Source: Echria macrotheca (taxonomy: Eukaryota > Ascomycota > Sordariomycetes > Sordariales > Schizotheciaceae). Taken from it: 64,000 nt of DNA. Below are positions 12,001-21,652 of the stretch, one piece after another. The notes under the pieces were generated by a model that had not been told where the DNA came from, did not search any database, and saw only the letters and a list, made by a program, of their open reading frames with translations. The stretch lies in assembly GCA_030411725.1 (NCBI GenBank), contig MU839827.1:3169027-3233026 (forward strand), in the 5' to 3' direction. Each line of letters begins with the position of its first letter. Position 1 is the first letter of the stretch. A program made the position numbers and the translations under genes.

Positions 12001-12598
12001 GGGGGGGGGGGGGGGGGGGGGCCGTNNNNNNNNNNAAACCCCCCCCCCGGGGCCCGCCCCGCAAAAAAACAAAATTTAAAAACACCCCGGTGAAATAATT
12101 GCCCCTTTTCCCCTTTTTGTCTCCCCCCCCCCCCCCCCCCCCCTTTTTTTTTTTTTCAACCCCCCCTTAAACCCCTGAATACTAAATGACCAACAAAAAA
12201 AAGAGCTTCGAACACGTCTTAGCAAACATCAACAAACTGAACCGCTCCCTCGAGGCAGTAATCACTGTACGTACCTCCCCCCTCCCCTTCTCTTCAGAGA
12301 GAATGAGATAGATTGACATGAACCAAAAAAAAAGGTGGGAAACGAATTCTCATCCGTCGAGGCCCTCTGGTCCCAGTTTGAGAATGTAATGGGGAACAAG
12401 GAGGAGGAGACGACCGAGACCACTGGAGAGGAGGATGAAACGGGCCATGAGGAGGGTGAGACTGAGACTGAGCAGCATCAGCAGCATGATGAGTCGGATG
12501 AGAAAGCGCCAGGGAAGAGAAGTGTAAAGTCTGAAGAAGGCGATGAGCATGATGCGGACGAGGATATGAGTATGGTGGCAGATCATTCGAGGGGGTAA
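11846..12598 (+). CDS. dad1: DASH complex subunit Dad1
   Basis: Exons 11846-11938, 12204-12266 and 12335-12598 give 139 residues. Seen: YFEQQREELMAEIAL, then SFEHVLANINKLNRSLEAV, then VGNEFSSVEALWSQFENVM, the conserved Dad1 core in order. An acidic, Glu/Asp/His-rich tail of about 60 residues follows and makes it longer than yeast Dad1. Dad1 is part of the ring-forming DASH/Dam1 complex linking kinetochores to spindle microtubules. The joins are phase 0. Intron 2 (12267-12334, GTACGT...AAG) is normal. Intron 1 (11939-12203) has a poor GTCTGT donor and contains the homopolymer/N defect, so its length and donor are unreliable. The coding exons look intact. The start is the first ATG and leads directly into a basic/Ser-rich N terminus. 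Confidence 0.9.
11949..12172. other. assembly defect: homopolymer tracts and 10-base N gap
   Basis: After about 11949 the sequence becomes G-runs of tens of bases, then ten N (12026-12035), then long A, C and T runs until about 12172. Normal sequence resumes just before the acceptor of dad1 intron 1. This is low-quality sequence at a gap, not biology, and the true length is unknown. Confidence 0.9.
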
Positions 12599-13213
12599 TC
12601 ACATTGTCTTTTCAATCTCATGCCTAGCTGTATTTCTTTTTGCAATAAACATGATACCCGTCCCACGTTGCAACATCACTAAGAAATCACATATCAAAAG
12701 CATCAGTTAGGATCAAGGATTCACGCACAGATGCATTCAATTCGTATATCCCTACCATCCCCAAACAACACCCCGCAACAAATCATGTCACAAAAGAAAA
12801 AACCAGATCCCTAACCGTATACTTGAGTAAAGTTGCCAGTACCACAGACCGTCAGGCCACAACGACTTCCCCTGACGCCACCACTTGGTGAAGCAAAGAC
12901 AACCCAAGTCCCCCAGTCCCGTCCAGCACCGGCCGCTCCAAATACCCGGGTATCACATCCCTTCTAAACCCTATAGTGTTCACGAAGAGACGTTATACTC
13001 CAACAACACAATACATCCGTCGTCGTACCTATCGTAGCCAAACCCGTTTCATCCCTTCCAACAGAGAACCCGAAGAACGCTTGCGGCCACCTTTTGTATG
13101 TGTGCCCGCCCGGCCGCTTTGGGTCATGATGAGAAAAAAAAAACCAGGTTGTCGTGTCAAATCGTGCAGTTCGTCATTACTCCCCTGTTCCCTCTCTTTC
13201 TCTTCACCACCAC
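12599..13213. other. convergent 3' region between dad1 and rho4
   Basis: It is a tail-to-tail gap holding both 3' UTRs. An AATAAA-like string (GCAATAAACATG, about 12641-12652) could be the dad1 polyadenylation signal. No gene is supported. Confidence 0.5.
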
Positions 13214-14230
13214 CTACAAGGCGATGCACCTTCTCTTTTTCTTCTTCGGAACCGGGATGGGCGCCCCGGCGCTGCTAAACGTCACACCGTTGGCGGCGCC
13301 ACCGCTACTCCCGTTGGTCATCTGCATCTCGAGGTTTTTCCGGTCGTTGGCGACTACTGTCAGGATAGCCCGCTCGAAAATCTCCTCGACGCCCTTCATC
13401 TCCTTGCTGCTGCACTCCATGTACTGGGCGCCCATCTTCTGGGCGACGGCGAGGCCCTGCTCCGTCGTCACCGGCGTCAGGCCTTGCGTCTTGAGCATGT
13501 CGATGCACGTCTTCTTGTAGCGCAGGTCCGACTTGAGACCGACCAGGATGAGGGGCGTGTAGGGGCAAAAGTGGAGGACTTCGGGGTACCACTGTGAATT
13601 ATTGCGTCAGTCAGTTCTCCATAGGCAGGGTGTGTGGTGGGCTCCACCAACCTTGTCCATGACGTTTTCGAGCGAGTTCGGGCAGTCAATGGCGAAGCAG
13701 ACAAAGATAAGATCGGTTTCGGGATATGACAGAGGACGCAGGCGGTCGTATTCCTCCTGGCCGGCCGTATCCCACAGCGCCAGCTCGACCGTCTTACCGG
13801 TTGGCGGGTGCGTGGGGTACGTGATGTAGTTCTCGAAGACGGTCGGGACGTATTTCTGCACCGAGGGGACGGATTAGCCTCCCGTCCAGCCTGTGCGCGC
13901 GCGCGCGCGTGCTCTTGCATATTGGATCCGTACCTCTGGAAAGTAGCCCTGGCTGTAGCTGATGAGCAGACATGTCTTGCCGCAGCCGCCGTCGCCAACG
14001 ACGACGATCTTCTTGGAGTAGGCGGGACCCTCGGTCATGGCTGTTGCGGCGGATTCTCGTCCGGTTGTTGAACTGCTGCTCATCAGAGTGCTCACTGTCC
14101 CATCGCTCGACCTGGCGCCGCGCGTGTCTCGTCGGTCGAATGTTGGCCTTCGCTGCAGGCCGTTATCATACTTGTCGTGTGACGACGACGGCGAGTTGTA
14201 GTAGGAATTGCGATACTGGTGCGAGGCCAT
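13214..14230 (-). CDS. rho4: Rho-family GTPase Rho4
   Basis: Minus-strand exons 14230-13934, 13855-13652 and 13591-13214 encode 292 residues, all joins phase 0. A Ser-rich N-terminal extension of about 72 residues, typical of Rho4, precedes the P-loop GDGGCGKT (79-86). Switch I is KYVPTVFENY (100-109) and switch II is DTAGQEEYDRLRP. The polybasic tail KKKKRR is followed by CIAL, a CaaL box predicted to be geranylgeranylated, so the protein should sit at membranes. Rho4 controls septation, the actomyosin ring and wall integrity in filamentous fungi. Introns are 13856-13933 (containing a GC dinucleotide run) and 13592-13651. The start at 14230 opens MASHQYRN; in-frame sequence upstream has no conserved motif. 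The divergent promoter shared with elongin C carries a transposon insertion. Confidence 0.95.
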
Positions 14231-14630
14231 AATTTTGGACGATTTGTTTAGCGGGGAAACCGTTGTACAAAAAGAGCCACCCGGGGGTTCGACTAGGAAG
14301 GCCGGCAATCCGAGAGAAGAAAAAAACAAATTTAGCGGCGCCGAGCTTTTCGCAACCCAAGACACACGGCCCCAACAATGGTGTTCTTTGGTTGTCGCAA
14401 AAAATGTCTGACCTCGAGTGATGCTCAAGTTGACGTCGACAGATGCACGACAAGAATGCGAGGAATTGGAGGTTTTGGCACTGCTGCAAGAGGTGGGCAG
14501 GTGCGAGTTTCCGTCCCATGTAAACAGTTGACGGGACAACGGCGGTCGGCAAATGACACCATTGTTCCACCTAAAAAAGAGGTGCCCCACCAAAGGTCAG
14601 CTCGCATCTGCAACACCCGCGCGATGCACC
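14231..14630. other. rho4 proximal promoter side of the divergent intergenic region
   Basis: It lies between the rho4 start and the target-site copy of the mobile element at 14621-14630. ORFs are short and unsupported. It probably holds the rho4 5' UTR and promoter. Confidence 0.5.
14621..14630 (+). repeat. left target-site duplication GCGATGCACC
   Basis: It directly abuts the left end of the inverted-repeat element and is identical to 15293-15302. Confidence 0.85.
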
Positions 14631-15292
14631 GCAGTGGCTACTGAGCGTGCGCACTTTTGGTATCGAGCGTGCGATGGCTCGTGCGCACCTTATCTCGGCA
14701 GGGCCGGCCAACCATCTTACAGCGCGTCAACCACCACACCAGCGCCCACCCAAGGCTGTGGCTAAGGTCGTGGCTCAGGCAAAGAGGTCTGATATCGCTG
14801 TCGCCAGCGGTTGGTTTTTGAAGCCATCGCCATATAAATGATCTGAAAGGGTCACGTGACTAATAGATTTTAATTGCCTGAGGTTTAAATAGGGTTAGGT
14901 GCGTAGAAAAAGCTGGTTTAGCGGACGTAAACGTACAGGTTTTGCAGCAAAAACAGTGGTGTTCTGTCCCTTACAGTCAGTTCCTTACACCCTACGCCAT
15001 GGCCTGCACGTGACGATAAGATAAGGAGATTGAAGCCTGGTTTAGCTATTTAAAATGCTTCCTTCTAGACCTTCTACCTGACTTTGCACCTCGCGATATA
15101 AGCTGTCGCGATAACTTCACTTGGTGCGCGCCTGCGCCGGCACGACCTTAGCCACAGCCTTGGTGGGGTGTGCGCTTGCGCTGGCGCGGTGCGTGGCGCG
15201 CTGTAAGATGGTTGGCTGGCCCAGGCGAGAGAAGGCGCGCACGAGCCATCGCACGCTCGTTACCAAAAGTGCGCACGCTCTCTAGCCAGTGC
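14631..15292. mobile_element. non-autonomous long-TIR element (MULE-like MITE)
   Basis: The 662-bp element has long imperfect inverted arms: left 14631-14772 and right 15141-15292. The outer ends read GCAGTGGCTA on the left and, reverse-complemented, GCACTGGCTA on the right. Matching blocks follow in the same order: GAGCGTGCGCACTTTTGGTA, CGAGCGTGCGATGGCTCGTG, CCAACCATCTTACAGCGCG and AAGGCTGTGGCTAAGGTCGTG. Both sides carry a perfect 10-bp direct repeat GCGATGCACC (14621-14630 and 15293-15302). Long arms with a 9-11 bp target duplication are typical of Mutator-like elements. The 370-bp core has no transposase and includes the palindrome GTCACGTGAC (14851-14860). Arms differ at a number of sites, so the copy is not recent. 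The family assignment is inferred. Confidence 0.85.
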
Positions 15293-15302
15293 GCGATGCA
15301 CC
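15293..15302 (+). repeat. right target-site duplication GCGATGCACC
   Basis: It directly abuts the right end of the inverted-repeat element. The identical copy is at 14621-14630. Confidence 0.85.
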
Positions 15303-15786
15303 AAGTTGAAACCAAGAAACGGCTCATCACTCGGGGATCTGGCTTCTTCTTTGTCCCTGTTTTTTCTCCACTCTCACGCGGCCTCACGCGGCCGCTCGCG
15401 CCCGTTGAGCGGGGGATCGCTGCGAGTCTTTTCGTGTTTAAAAAGAGACGACTTGAATAGCCACACTGGTGGAGTGGCCCTGATCCACCCAGCTAGCTTG
15501 GCCCGTGCGCTCACATGCTTTTTGTCCCGTTTGCTGCCTTAAAAATATTCTCGTCCGTCGAAACTTTCTGCCTTGTGACTTCCTGTGACTTCCGTCCTGG
15601 CGTAGCGGTTCGGTTCTCTAAAAGACCGGCGCAACCCAAACACCACGAGATGACTTGAACGTGCTTTCCTTCGGACTTCTGAGCCACCATTTCTACTCTC
15701 CATTTGTTTCCCCAAGCTACCCAGTGAGTTTCCCCATCTCTTCTCGCCCAAGGCAAAAGCCTCTTCCAACTTCCAGTCTAACAATC
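15303..15786. other. elongin C upstream region
   Basis: There is no gene. C/T-rich leader sequence (TTTCCCCATCTCTTCTCG, about 15728) precedes the ATG at 15787 and likely marks the 5' UTR. Confidence 0.5.
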
Positions 15787-16426
15787 ATGTCGATTCCCGT
15801 AGCAAATATGGCAGTCAACGACGACGACGTCTGCACCAGCAAATACATCACGCTGGTGTCGAACGACGGCTTCGAGTTTGTCGTCCTCCGCGAGGCGACG
15901 GCCATCAGCCCGACCATCAAGGGAATGCTCAGGAACCCATTCTCCGAGGCGAGGACGGGCCGTTGCGAATTCCCTGAGATCAGGTATGTCCTTTTTTCAT
16001 CTCCATTCACATCAATTCCTCCTCCCTGCTTCAATCTTTGCTGCTGCATGATGATACGCATTTCACGCTGCGTTCTTTCCGACAGACCCTCCTTTTGACA
16101 AGGCGGGACTGAGTGAGCGTCATCTACACTTGATCTGACTGCAACGCTCTTTTTGCACTCCACTCCGCCATTGTTATCGACCGTGACAATGACATGGACT
16201 TCTACTAACATGTCCACCCATTTAGTGCTCCGGTGCTGGAGAAGGTGACCGAGTACTTTCACTACTGGTACAAGAACCAGGACAAGGCGGTCGTCCCCGA
16301 CATGGACATTCCTGTCGAGCTGTGTCTCGAGATCCTCGTCGCTGCCGACTTTCTGGGGCTGGACAGTAAGTTACTCGGAGTCTCTTTCGAATGAAATCCT
16401 AACAAGGCACAGAACAACAAGGATGA
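15787..16426 (+). CDS. elc1: Elongin C (Skp1/BTB-fold ubiquitin ligase adaptor)
   Basis: Exons 15787-15983, 16226-16365 and 16413-16426 give 116 residues, close to the 100-112 of the family. Seen: YITLVSNDGFEFVVLREATA, then SPTIKGML, the N-terminal elongin C core. The C-terminal part is PVLEKVTEYFHYWYKN...IPVELCLEILVAADFLGLD. Elongin C bridges cullins to substrate receptors (SOCS/BC-box proteins) and in yeasts works with Ela1 in RNA polymerase II degradation. Intron 1 is long (242 nt). The last intron (16366-16412, GTAAGT...CACAG) leaves a tiny final exon that ends in KQQG. If it is retained, translation instead runs on as DSKLLGVSFE and stops at about 16392. Both ends lie beyond the conserved fold. 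The gene converges on dbr1. Confidence 0.88.
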
Positions 16427-16822
16427 TTTTCCATGTGAATGAGTTAACGAGGCGTTGGGTTGGCGTTCCACAGAAATACCCTGTTTTGCTAGGTTAAGGT
16501 TATTGGAGTCTGATATTTTTCATGCTCTCCTTCTTCTCTTTCTGTGACCCTTTTTCGGTTCTTACTGTTGCAAACGTGATACCCATCTTAGCATATACGT
16601 CCTGCCCTTTACCTCCGTGGGTATGACGTCTAAAATAGGTGGAAGAGCAAACTATCCTCCACGATCTGCTTGTCTCGGGGTTTCAACCGAGGCTCGCTTT
16701 ATTTGACGGGGAAACATGCAACAGACTGCGGTCTGCCATATCAAATAGACCAAATAAAACAACTTTTGATAAATGGGTATACTCTTTTGTCTCTCTGTTA
16801 AAGTGATAAAAGAAGAGAGAGA
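16427..16822. other. convergent 3' region between elongin C and dbr1
   Basis: It contains both 3' UTRs. No gene or strong secondary structure is evident by eye. Confidence 0.5.
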
Positions 16823-18553
16823 CTATCTCCACCCCCTCCCGCCTCTCCCCCTCCCTCTTCCACCACCACCACCCCTTCCTCTCCCTCCTCCTCCTCCCCT
16901 CCTCCCATCGCCCCTTCCCCCTCTCCATCCTCCTCCCCCCCTTCCTCCTCGGCTACCATCATAACCAACAGCAGGAGGCGGCCCCTTTTCCCTCCGCTCA
17001 CGCCTCTCCTCCTCGGAAGCATCCCACAAATTCGGCACGCCAACCAGCTCACAGAACGCCACAGTCTGCGGGTTCGTATACTCGTCCGGCTGCTCGTCGG
17101 TAAGCTCCGGGTGCTGGCCGGGAACATGCGGCGGGGCCGTTTGTACAAAGTTCTCCGGGACGGCCAGTTTTTTGGTTTTGACGATGTGCTCGTCTACCCA
17201 TCTCTCTTCTGCCTCGATCAGCGGGCGGTAGTGTGCTTCGCCCTCGTCCGGGGGCGGGTGCGTGATATTGCGGTCGCCTATGGTTGTTGTGAGGGAGGAG
17301 AAGACGCGGGTTATGGCTAGCCATTCTGGGTCGTAGCTTAGTTTGTATGGTGATGGGGGTGGTGGTGGTGATGAGGAGGACGTGGTGGGGATGGGGATCT
17401 CGAGGAGTTGGAGGAATTTACGGCCTGGGAGGCATTTGTCTAGGGCTAGGAAGCGGACTGTTTTGTTGCTTATGCTGGGCGGGACGGGCTGGCCTGGGGT
17501 GGTTTTGGGAACTGTGGTGGGTGTGGTGGTGGGTTTGGCGAAGGAGGCCGGGAGTTGGGCGCGGAGGGCTTCGGTTTCATCGGTCTCGGTCTCGGGTGCT
17601 GGTTCTGTTTTGGTAGGTGGTGGTTTCTCGCCCTCGTCCTCGTCGTCATCCATGTCCAGATCGATCTCGTCCGGGTTGGTGGTCGTATTAGTTACGGGGG
17701 CGGCCGCCGGCGGCTCAGGGGCAGCAGGTTGCTCGGTTGCCGTCTCTGGCGGCGCATCGTCGTACGTCTTGATGGCAGTGAATTTGCAGTGCAGATGCGC
17801 CGAGAACCAGTACGGCGGCCGCAGCCGATCCATGACGTACTCGGCCGCCGGGTTGCCCAGCGTCCCGTCGTTCGACTCGCGCTCAAAGTCGGGCTTCATG
17901 TTGAACAGATGGCGCCGGTTGCCGTGCCGCTCGATCCCGCGCGGCCAGTCGTGGCTGAGGCCCACGTCGACCTGGGTGCGCACCTGCAGCAGCTTGCGGA
18001 CGTCGATCTCGCGCACGTGATAGAACGACTTGACATCGTCCTGGCTGAAAGGCAGACGCTCGTGGTGCGCCTTGCGGTAGTCGAAGCCCTTCCAGATGCC
18101 GCTCATGCCGGCGATGCGCAGCGGGCCGAGGCGGAGGACGTTGGCGGCGCCGAGGTAGTAAATGTTGGGCGCCACCCAGCCGCCGTAGTACAGCTCCCAC
18201 AGGTGGGCGGCGGCCTCGTGGTTGCCGGCGATGAAGAGCGTGAGGTAGGGGGCCGTCCGGGTGCCGGCGTAGTACTCGGGGAAGTCGGCCAGCTCGCGGT
18301 ACTTGGGCGGCACCGACATGACGCTCAGGTCGGCTGCGTTGCGCACCGCCTGGAAGTCGCCGCCGATGATGACGGCGTCGACTGTGTCCCATCCCCGTTC
18401 CTTGCAGGACCGCTCGACGGCCGCGTAGATGGCGTTGAGCGTGCCGTGGCCCTAACTTTGGTTAGTGTCATTTTTGGAGACGTGGGAGAGATAGAATGAA
18501 CGAACGCAGCCTTCGACCGCGATGCGGACTCCCCGCGGGGCAGTGTCGGCCAT
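16823..18553 (-). CDS. dbr1: Lariat debranching enzyme Dbr1
   Basis: Minus-strand exons 18553-18506 and 18451-16823 encode 558 residues. The enzyme cleaves the 2'-5' bond of excised intron lariats in the nucleus. Metallophosphoesterase motifs appear in order: EGC-GHG, joined across the intron (Cys16, His18), GGDFQ, GNHEA, a histidine in SHDWPRG, and SAHLHCKF. The insertion VAPNIYYLGAANVLRLGPLRIAG-like block is typical of Dbr1. The last 45 residues are a Gly/Arg-rich (RGG-like) tail, probably RNA-binding. An acidic/Pro-rich spacer precedes the C-terminal domain. The intron (18452-18505) has the unusual donor GTTCGT, but both phase and the conserved C-x-H pair require it. The start is the first ATG, in GGCC-ATG sense context. 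It is divergent from the alpha/beta hydrolase gene. Confidence 0.96.
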
Positions 18554-19141
18554 GTTGATGCCGAAATCGATGACGCCTTGGGGATGTGATTGAGAATAAG
18601 ATCTTTACGAGACTTGGCGCGGCTGTGTTGTGCGGGTGAAGACGGGCTTGGCCGTGGTGGTTTTGGTGGTCGCTGGACGGTGTGTGACCAACTAAATTTT
18701 TACAGCAGCTTCATAGCGTCTCAAATCACCAACTTCCTCCTGCAATCAAGACATTCCCTGTATTCTTTCCACCACTGGTCTTGATGCCTCTATTGGGTAT
18801 AGTTTCTGGTTAAGCTGGTCATTTTCTATGTTCTGGATCAATTGGCAACGTCTAGAGATATTTCGGCGCAGAATGCCGGCCAGGGAGCGGAAGTTGACGA
18901 TCCAGGCCGGGAATCGTCGCAAGCCACAAACGGCATACTTTGCGCTTCCGCTCCCTAAAATTCCCGTGGCCACTTATTGACCGGCCCTGACGAGGCGGCA
19001 AGCAGCTGTGATTCATCCTGTTTGGATTTATATATGCTCGATATCCTACTTTTTCGAGTTGTCTCTAACTTACCATTTGGAAATCCAAATACTCTTCAGT
19101 CATTGTTACAATACAAAACTTACAGATCACCGAGGCAAAAG
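18554..19141. other. divergent promoter between dbr1 and the alpha/beta hydrolase
   Basis: The 588-base head-to-head gap holds no gene. It should contain both promoters. An AT-rich stretch at about 19026-19060 lies about 100 bases upstream of the hydrolase ATG. Confidence 0.55.
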
Positions 19142-20264
19142 ATGTTTGACACATTCACCTTCAAATGGCTCTTCTGGCGAACCCCCAAACGGGCCCTCCA
19201 CGCCCTGCCCGCCGGCGTGGAGCGTTTCTTCATCGACACGCCAAGCGGCAAGATCGAAGTCCTCTTTGCCGCCGCTGCATCCCCGTCCTCCAAGTCATCA
19301 TCACCCCCCTTAATTTTCGTCCACGGCGGTATGGGCGGCGCCTGGGTGTGGCATGAGTATCTGCAGTACTTTTCGGCGCGGGGAATCCCCTGCTACGCGG
19401 TGTCGATGAGAGGCCATGGCGATAGCTGGTGTCCTTCCTTCCTCAGGATGGTCTACGGCACGACCAAGAGCATGCTGGCCGACGACGTCGTGGCGGCCAT
19501 CCGCTGGGCCCAGGCCCGGGAAGGGGGTGAGGATGTCGTGCTCGTGGCGCACTCGAGCGGCGGCGGCTTGGCGCAGTATATTCTCTCTGACAGGCGGGTC
19601 AGGGTGAAAGGGCTTGTCCTGGCGGCTGCAGTTCCGGGTTACGGGTCGTACGTTTTTTTCTACTCTTCATTCATACCAGCAACAGATGCTAACGTGGAAC
19701 AGATTCGGGGTATATATGAACTGGTTCCGGCTTGACCCCTGGTTCAGCTTCCGCATGATCTTCCACGGGTGGCATCCCAACTCGCCGCTCTCGCACCCCG
19801 TCCTCGTTCGGCGCGTCTTCTTCAGCGACGAGCTAGCCGACGGCGATGTCGAGAAATTCCAACAGAAGGTCAGCCCGTTCGAAAGCTTCCTCTGGCCTCT
19901 GGGCATGAGCTCCCCGTTTGTCCGGCCGCAGACAGTTCTGCAGCAGATCGCCGGCTGGGGGTCTGTCGCGACCAAAGGCCAGAGGCTTCTCATCCTCCGC
20001 GGCGAGGACGACAAGATCATGGACCGGGTGCAGATGGAGAAGCTTGCTGCCTTTTATCGGAATGCATTTACGGGGCTGGTCGCCGACAAGAAGGTCGAGT
20101 CTGAGGATGAGGATGTTCACGCTATACCTGGCGAGGGCGGACAGGATAGTGTTGGCCACGGGGTTAGGGTGAGTGTAGTTCCCAAGGCGGGACACCATCT
20201 CCAGAACGATGTCACCTGGGAGGTTGGCGCGCGGAAGTTGTTGGAGTTTTATGAGCAGTTGTGA
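19142..20264 (+). CDS. alpha/beta hydrolase (AB hydrolase-1 fold)
   Basis: Exons 19142-19647 and 19703-20264 give 355 residues. Seen: oxyanion-hole motif HGGMGG (61-66), nucleophile elbow AHSSG with Ser138, acid loop RGEDDKIM, and the catalytic histidine in KAGHHLQND near the C terminus. The triad is therefore intact. The substrate is unknown. The family includes esterases, lipases and epoxide or haloalkane hydrolases, and no cap motif points to one. There is no clear signal peptide; the N terminus (FTFKWLFWR) is hydrophobic/basic and might touch membranes. The intron is 19648-19702 (GTACGT, branch GCTAAC, CAG). An in-frame upstream ATG at 18977 exists, but the sequence after it lacks conserved features, so ATG 19142 is preferred. 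Confidence 0.88.
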
Positions 20265-20851
20265 GTGGCTTGAGTGTGTCATTTTATGAGTTTGGAACAG
20301 GACATCTCCACTGTACTATACGGTCTGTTTGTTTACGAGATACCAGAGATCAAATATAGAGAGTAACATGGTGAGCTAGGTGGTTACAGATACCCCTAAC
20401 CCTGGACAATGAGTTGTCCTAAGTGTAGCTGAAATCCAACCGAACACCATCCGCCCTTAGTTACCAACGGTAGATCTCGCTAATTGTACAGCGCCAGCTT
20501 TAGTCATTGGACTTTCCGAGTTACTAGCGCTACTCACTCGAGTCAGTCCTGTTCTGAACTTCGATGTCCTCGAAGTTGGTCATTGGTAACCCTTGAACGC
20601 ACAGGCCAGCAGTTCTTGGCGAGTTCGGTCTCCGTGTGGCATCGCTCCGGACTCCGGACCCGAATTTCACCGCGAGGACCTTCGCTCTTTTTCTCATCCT
20701 CATCTCAGTGTCACAACCCATTCGCTCAACTCTCACGCACCTCTAGTAACCATCTGAATAATCCGACTCTTGAGATCTTCCGAATCTCAATTGCATCACA
20801 TTCACAAGCAACATCCGCCCAAAATACGGCACCCAAAATAAAAAAGACAAA
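20265..20851. other. intergenic upstream of the DUF2470 gene
   Basis: No supportable gene. It ends in an A-rich leader (AAATAAAAAAGACAAA) immediately before the ATG at 20852. Confidence 0.5.
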
Positions 20852-21529
20852 ATGTCCATCTCTCCAACCGCCAAAGCCCGCACGATCCAGCACATGAACA
20901 AGGACCACAAACAAGACCTATCCCACCTCCTCCAACACTTCCTCCACCTCACCCCAACCGAGTCCTCCGACCCGGAGATGCTCGACATCGACCTAGATTC
21001 CCTCACTGTCCTCTCCGGCCCATCCCGGACCCGCCAAACAATCCCCTTCAACCCGCCCATGACCACCTTCGACGAGCGCCGGACCCGTCTAGTCGCCATG
21101 ACCCACACAGCCCGCGAATCCCTCGGCATCACCTCTTCCCCTGGTGACTCCCCTAAAATCCAGGTGGGATATGACCGTCCCCGCGGCACAGAGTGGATAA
21201 CCCTAATCGGAGTAATCCTCTACTTCATCTGCTTCGCCGCCGTGCGCGCCGGACTTGTCGAAAAATCAACGGTGCTCTTCAACCTCGTCGACACCTTCTT
21301 CCCCGGCGGCGCGGGGACGTTCAGGTGGGTCGTGGAGACCATCTTCTGGCCCGTGTTGGGGATCCACCTCGGCGAGGCGTGGTGGTTCGAGCGGAGCCGG
21401 TGCCGGCCGAGCGGGATCCCCAGGGGCTCGGCGGTCTGGTTCCTGTGGCTTGGGAATGTCTTTTTCGAGGGCTATGGGACTTTTCTGCGGTTCGATCGGC
21501 TTTTGACCAAGGCGAGGGCGTCACATTAG
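20852..21529 (+). CDS. DUF2470 domain membrane protein
   Basis: This is a single exon of 225 residues. Residues about 8-95 match the DUF2470 pattern: start TIQHMNKDHKQDLSHLL, then LDIDLDSLTVLSG and later PFNPPMTTFDERRTRLVAM. DUF2470 is related to split-barrel flavin/heme-binding (HugZ-like) domains. Three hydrophobic segments follow: ITLIGVILYFICFAAV, WVVETIFWPVLGIHLGEAWW and GSAVWFLWLGNVFFEGYG. This DUF2470-plus-membrane arrangement is common in ascomycetes and of unknown function. The gene ends 124 bases before TRM12 on the same strand, with a telobox-like AGGGTTAGGGTTT (21558-21570) between them. Confidence 0.85.
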   Translation: MSISPTAKARTIQHMNKDHKQDLSHLLQHFLHLTPTESSDPEMLDIDLDSLTVLSGPSRTRQTIPFNPPMTTFDERRTRLVAMTHTARESLGITSSPGDSPKIQVGYDRPRGTEWITLIGVILYFICFAAVRAGLVEKSTVLFNLVDTFFPGGAGTFRWVVETIFWPVLGIHLGEAWWFERSRCRPSGIPRGSAVWFLWLGNVFFEGYGTFLRFDRLLTKARASH

Positions 21530-21557
21530 TTCTTAGAGACAGAAACTCAGAGCAGGC

Positions 21558-21570
21558 AGGGTTAGGGTTT
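21558..21570 (+). promoter_or_regulatory. telobox-like AGGGTTAGGGTTT upstream of TRM12
   Basis: Two TTAGGG-type units lie about 85 bases before the TRM12 ATG. This is a candidate Myb/telobox factor site; the function is inferred. Confidence 0.35.
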
Positions 21571-21652
21571 TGGTCTTAGCAAGTCTCATTCATCATGCTT
21601 TTTTTTGGAGAGCTCAAAATTCATCGAAGTTGATTCTTCCTTTCTTTCACAA

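Noticed and set aside
11955..12025. G-quadruplex or poly-glycine coding tract
   Set aside because: It adjoins ten N inside an intron of dad1 and is best explained as poor sequence.
17555..18499. 314-codon plus-strand ORF
   Set aside because: It is the antisense shadow of the dbr1 exon, with no domain.
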